Assembly (NCBI RefSeq): GCF_001661265.1
Contig: NW_017567004.1
Coordinates: forward strand, 360,752-424,751
Reading direction: 5' to 3'
Length of the DNA stretch: 64,000 nt
Source: Saitoella complicata NRRL Y-17804
Lineage: Eukaryota; Ascomycota; Saitoellomycetes; Saitoellales; Saitoellaceae
Shown: positions 61,133-64,000 of the stretch, piece after piece
How positions within the stretch are numbered: position 1 is the stretch's first letter
Layout of the letters: the number at the start of each line of letters is the position of its first letter
Notes under the pieces: model-generated
Database searches by the model: none
Seen by the model: only the letters and a program-made list of their open reading frames with translations
Told to the model about the DNA's origin: nothing
Program-made: the position numbers and the translations under genes

Positions 61133-62298
61133 ATGCAGATCCCCGCCATCATCTCTAGCATTGTCGTTGCGCTATCCTTGGTTTCCGCTGTCCCCAACCC
61201 TAATCCTGGGGTTAATCCTCCTCGTTCCTCCTCCTCATCCACTGCCTCTAAGAACGTAAGTTCTTGCTCTTGCGTGAAATTGGGTTCCATTACATTTTCT
61301 TTCTTACCATTGACGCTCTGATAGTGCGCTCAGATTGATGGGGTGGTACAGAACAACCTTGGCGTCAAAGCAATGGACCAGTCAAACTTGAAGTTGAAGG
61401 TTTCTGCTGGTGCTTCCAAGGATTGCACGAAGCTCACCCTCGTCTCCGTTAACGATGACGACGACCCTACGAAGATATTAGGCCCTCATTTTGACGGCGA
61501 GCTGGTCGTTAGGATCAGAGACTTTACAGGAGTGGCTCCCAATGGGAAGCAGCCGCAGGGATTATCCGACTACTTCATGGGGACGCAAGATACGTTCTCT
61601 TTGCAGTGGAAAGGTCGGTTCAAGGGTGATTGGACCGCTGATGACATCGTGTTTGGGGTACACAATTACAAGAGTCATCTACAAGAAGCATACCGCTAAC
61701 ATTGACGCAGAATGACTTTGACCATCCCATCAAAGATAGTCTGCCAACGAGCACGTCCTTGGGTTTGAAAGCTTTGAGTTGGATTGATCCGTGAGTTTTT
61801 ATCCATCGCTATCAACTGAACTTTGAAGATGCTAACGTATGCGGCAGAACCTTGGAAACTGACTTGTACGGGAACAAACCTTGGGCGCTTTCTCCGCTAT
61901 TATCAACGATGAACATTATCAACGCTTCTCCCTGTGACGAAGCCGGTGGTGCATTGCATCGTATTACCGAAGATGCGTCCGCCTTGACTGGAGAACAACA
62001 AGATGCTGCTGCACGTCGAACGTGGTTTGCAAACCAGGTGAATAGGAAAAAGACAACGATTCCTGAGGACATGACCATTCAAGGGGACTTTAGCAACCCC
62101 TTCGTGGATTTCAAGTCGATCAGCGCTCACTTACCTTATGTCAACTTGAACATCAGTATTTTGCAATATTGGGATGGTCAGCCGCTCCGTTATGTATGTC
62201 GAACGCGAAATGATCAGACGATCTTCTTTGTTGTTCTCCTGGAACTGGTCGACGATGAGGGTCAAAATGTTGGACCGGAGGAGGTGAAGGAAGATTGA
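61133..62298 (+). CDS. Secreted DUF1769-family protein
   Basis: Four exons (61133-61255, 61325-61657, 61711-61790, 61848-62298; introns 69, 53 and 57 nt) encode 328 aa. It starts MQIPAIISSIVVALSLVSAV, a signal peptide, then a Pro/Ser-rich spacer ('PNPNPGVNPPRSSSSSTAS'). The rest matches the fungal DUF1769 layout: 'DGELVVRIRDFTGVAP', 'DDIVFGNDFDHPIKDSLPTS' across an exon junction, 'WIDPTLETDLYGNKPWALSP', 'GDFSNPFVDFKSISAHLP' and 'YVCRTRNDQTIFFVVLLEL'. Most DUF1769 proteins I recall lack a signal peptide, so the secreted form is unusual. Function is unknown. It is the last intact gene, 1.6 kb from the telomere. Confidence 0.85.
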
Positions 62299-62452
62299 GG
62301 GTTAGATGTATGAGGATTTTGGAATGCCATCTTTGGGTGAGGAGACAGTGACGGCATAGGTAGGGTAAGGTAGGTTCATTTCAAATACGGAATACCTAGT
62401 ACTAGTACGTCGACGGTTTAAACCGTCCGCGCTTAACCCCTCCCCGTTTGCG

Positions 62453-62544
62453 AATTACCGACTGCGGCTAGACAGGAACCGCCCATGGACGGCCCAAGGT
62501 GTAAACAGCCCAGGCCGTAAGATGAGCGACTTGGGGTAACGTCG
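62453..62544. repeat. Subtelomeric repeat R1, copy 2, left part
   Basis: Matches the first quarter of R1 copy 1 (GCGGCTAGACAGGAACCGC to GTAACGTCG), then stops where unrelated sequence begins. Confidence 0.85.
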
Positions 62545-63532
62545 CGGGGCCCGCCCTCCTCCCCTCCCGGCGCGCTATCCTAACCTTAAAACCCCACGCC
62601 AGCTGGACGACGACGCGACCTGCGCGCTCCAGCCTACGCCCCATCTGCGCTCCATCCTACGCTCTACCGCAATGTCTACTGCTACGTCCATTGGATTCAA
62701 ACGCTCAGCCAGTCGATCCGAACACTGGGCTACTACTTGATTCGAACGCCTTATCCGGCTACATCCTCCCCGGTCCTCTCGTCGGTTCGGAAGCGCGGCT
62801 ACACCGTCCTGGCCATCCAGTCGATTCGAAATCAATCACTGGTCGCTTACTCGTTTCCTGGTCACCTGATCCATTCGATGCGCTAAGCTACGGCTACGGC
62901 TACGGCTACGTGTAGACCCTCCCTGGTCCCCTAGTGGATCCAGACACCCAGCTACGTAAGATTCCAACGCTCGACCAATCAATTCGATGCGAACATTTAG
63001 CCAGTCGACTTGGACATCCAGCCAGTAGATTCAGACACTCGGCTACACCCTCCCTGGTCTCAAATCGATTCGGACCATCCAATCGATTCAGTCACTCGGC
63101 CACTCGGCCACTCAATCCCTTACTCCCCTACACCCTTTCTTGCTCGCCCGCACGCTCTCTCGTAGCCTAGACAGCGCGTTGCTGTGTAGTGAATTTGAAC
63201 ACTTGGTTTCCTCAAGTCCGTTACTCGTCTACAGCCTCCCTCATCTCTCCACCTCTGACCTACGTGTTTTCGAAGCATTTCTTCCACCTCCAACCTTCCG
63301 GTCGCGGATCTCCTTGTTTCCCTGAGACGATGGCACGGATCGTGTGAACCCGGCCCGGGAAATGCGCTCGCTCTTGCGGAAGGGGCAACGAGACCAACTT
63401 TACCGGTGTATGGAGCGCTCTCATCCCAGTCTCGTCTCGTCGGGTTCTCGAATTGCTGGGATCAGGACGAGCCATCAAGTAGACCCTCCCGCCAGGAAAC
63501 TGTCAAGTAAAGGTGTGGGCATGGTTAAGACT
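62545..63532. repeat. Sequence interrupting R1, containing R2 copy B (62559-63170)
   Basis: About 988 bp lie between the two parts of R1 copy 2. Its first ~610 bp are R2 copy B, including GGCTACGGCTACGGCTAC (about 62889-62909) and a doubled CGGCCACT near 63100. The remaining ~360 bp (63171-63532) are unique within the window and GC-rich. Not coding. Confidence 0.8.
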
Positions 63533-63723
63533 AACCGGTAATGTAACTGTGAACTTGAGCGTGGGTGAGCGTGAGGACAAGATGGAGCAGGTGCACAGCT
63601 ATGAGTAGGTAGGACGGTAGGATAGAATGCATTGAAACCCGTGAGCACTTGCGGACCGAGTAACCGTTGGGCGAAACCGGTAACCGCTTAGGGTTAAGCG
63701 GTGACCCGAAGGCATTGCGGGTA
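63533..63723. repeat. Subtelomeric repeat R1, copy 2, right part
   Basis: Resumes R1 homology at TAACCGGTAATGT and runs to TTGCGGGTAC, including GCAGGTGCACAGCTA, CATTGAAACCCGTGAGC and CTTAGGGTTAAG. Confidence 0.85.
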
Positions 63724-63879
63724 CAGTTTATTCATTGGCTAACGTCGTCATAGAGAAATCCTGGAAGGAAAAGAACAGAACTCTGAGTAAAGCGTTGAAG
63801 AAGCTGCTCGTATGTTCGGTGTTTTGGTCCCTTGAGCAAAAGGACAAGTTGACTCTCGTTTCCGGCTTGCAGTTCGTGG
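63724..63879. other. Telomere-adjacent spacer
   Basis: 156 bp of unique sequence between R1 and the telomere repeats. Confidence 0.5.
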
Positions 63880-64000
63880 TTAGGGTTAGGGTTAGGGTTA
63901 GGGTTAGGGTTAGGGTTAGGGTTAGGGTTAGGGTTAGGGTTAGGGTTAGGGTTAGGGTTAGGGTTAGGGTTAGGGTTAGGGTTAGGGTTAGGGTTAGGGT
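63880..64000 (+). repeat. Telomere, (TTAGGG)n
   Basis: Twenty perfect TTAGGG units and one extra base reach the end of the window without a variant unit. The G-rich strand runs 5'->3' toward the right, so this is the right chromosome end. Confidence 0.98.

Noticed and set aside
62575-62835. Short frames within R1/R2
   Set aside because: They do not persist between the two copies of the repeats, so selection for protein is unlikely.

Overview
The window is the right-hand end of a chromosome from a filamentous fungus, most likely an ascomycete of the Pezizomycotina. Reasons: the + strand ends in about 20 perfect TTAGGG telomere units; introns are short (mostly 49-70 nt, GTATGT/GTGAGT-type donors, CTAAC/CTGAC-like branch sites); mitochondrial complex I is present (9.5 kDa subunit); a SUN-family (GH132) wall protein, a Gas/Gel GH72 enzyme, a hypervirulence-associated TUDOR protein and a DUF1769 protein are encoded. 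Large genes are often intronless (UPF1, protease, GH16, TBC, FYVE-like), while some tiny genes are heavily split. I count 29 protein genes (one cut by the left edge), two tRNA genes and four gene or transposon relics. Exon boundaries were placed by hand from splice signals, frame and protein family fit.

1-17 kb: the N-terminal part of a BEACH/neurobeachin-type protein (partial), a subtilisin-like protease, a membrane-anchored GH16 glucanase-like protein, a three-exon GT2 glycosyltransferase behind a 2.1 kb upstream region, tRNA-Arg(TCT), the Pmp3 proteolipid, a BRD8-like bromodomain protein and a GRAM-TBC-EF-hand Rab GAP; the last two share a 159 bp divergent promoter.

17-26 kb: a complex I 9.5 kDa subunit, a phytochelatin synthase that gains a mitochondrial presequence when an upstream intron is recognised, mitochondrial ribosomal protein mS45/Bot1, and a serine-motif/FYVE-like protein. 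Then comes a small island of decay: a frameshifted SAM-like gene relic and a truncated Tc1/mariner transposase, ending at an intron-containing tRNA-Met(CAT).

26-48 kb: a wall glucanosyltransferase, a tandem triplicate of small four-helix membrane proteins with an identical intron position, an Hcs1/IGHMBP2-type helicase divergent from a mitochondrial thioredoxin-like protein, an OB-fold protein, the NMD helicase UPF1, RPL5 (uL18) with an ATG-only first coding exon, a Pex24/dysferlin-type peroxin, a 64-aa TUDOR protein in five exons, a small unknown protein, a SUN-family protein and a flavin monooxygenase. This is core gene space with cell wall, RNA decay and organelle functions.

48-64 kb: density falls toward the telomere. 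Present are an SGNH-type membrane esterase, a Myb-repeat protein with a mitochondrial-type N-terminus, a broken membrane-protein gene, an aldo-keto reductase, a sensor histidine kinase fragment and a secreted DUF1769 protein. Two subtelomeric repeat families (here R1 and R2) occur twice each in the same orientation, and the distal R1 copy is interrupted by about 1 kb containing R2. The telomere starts at 63880.
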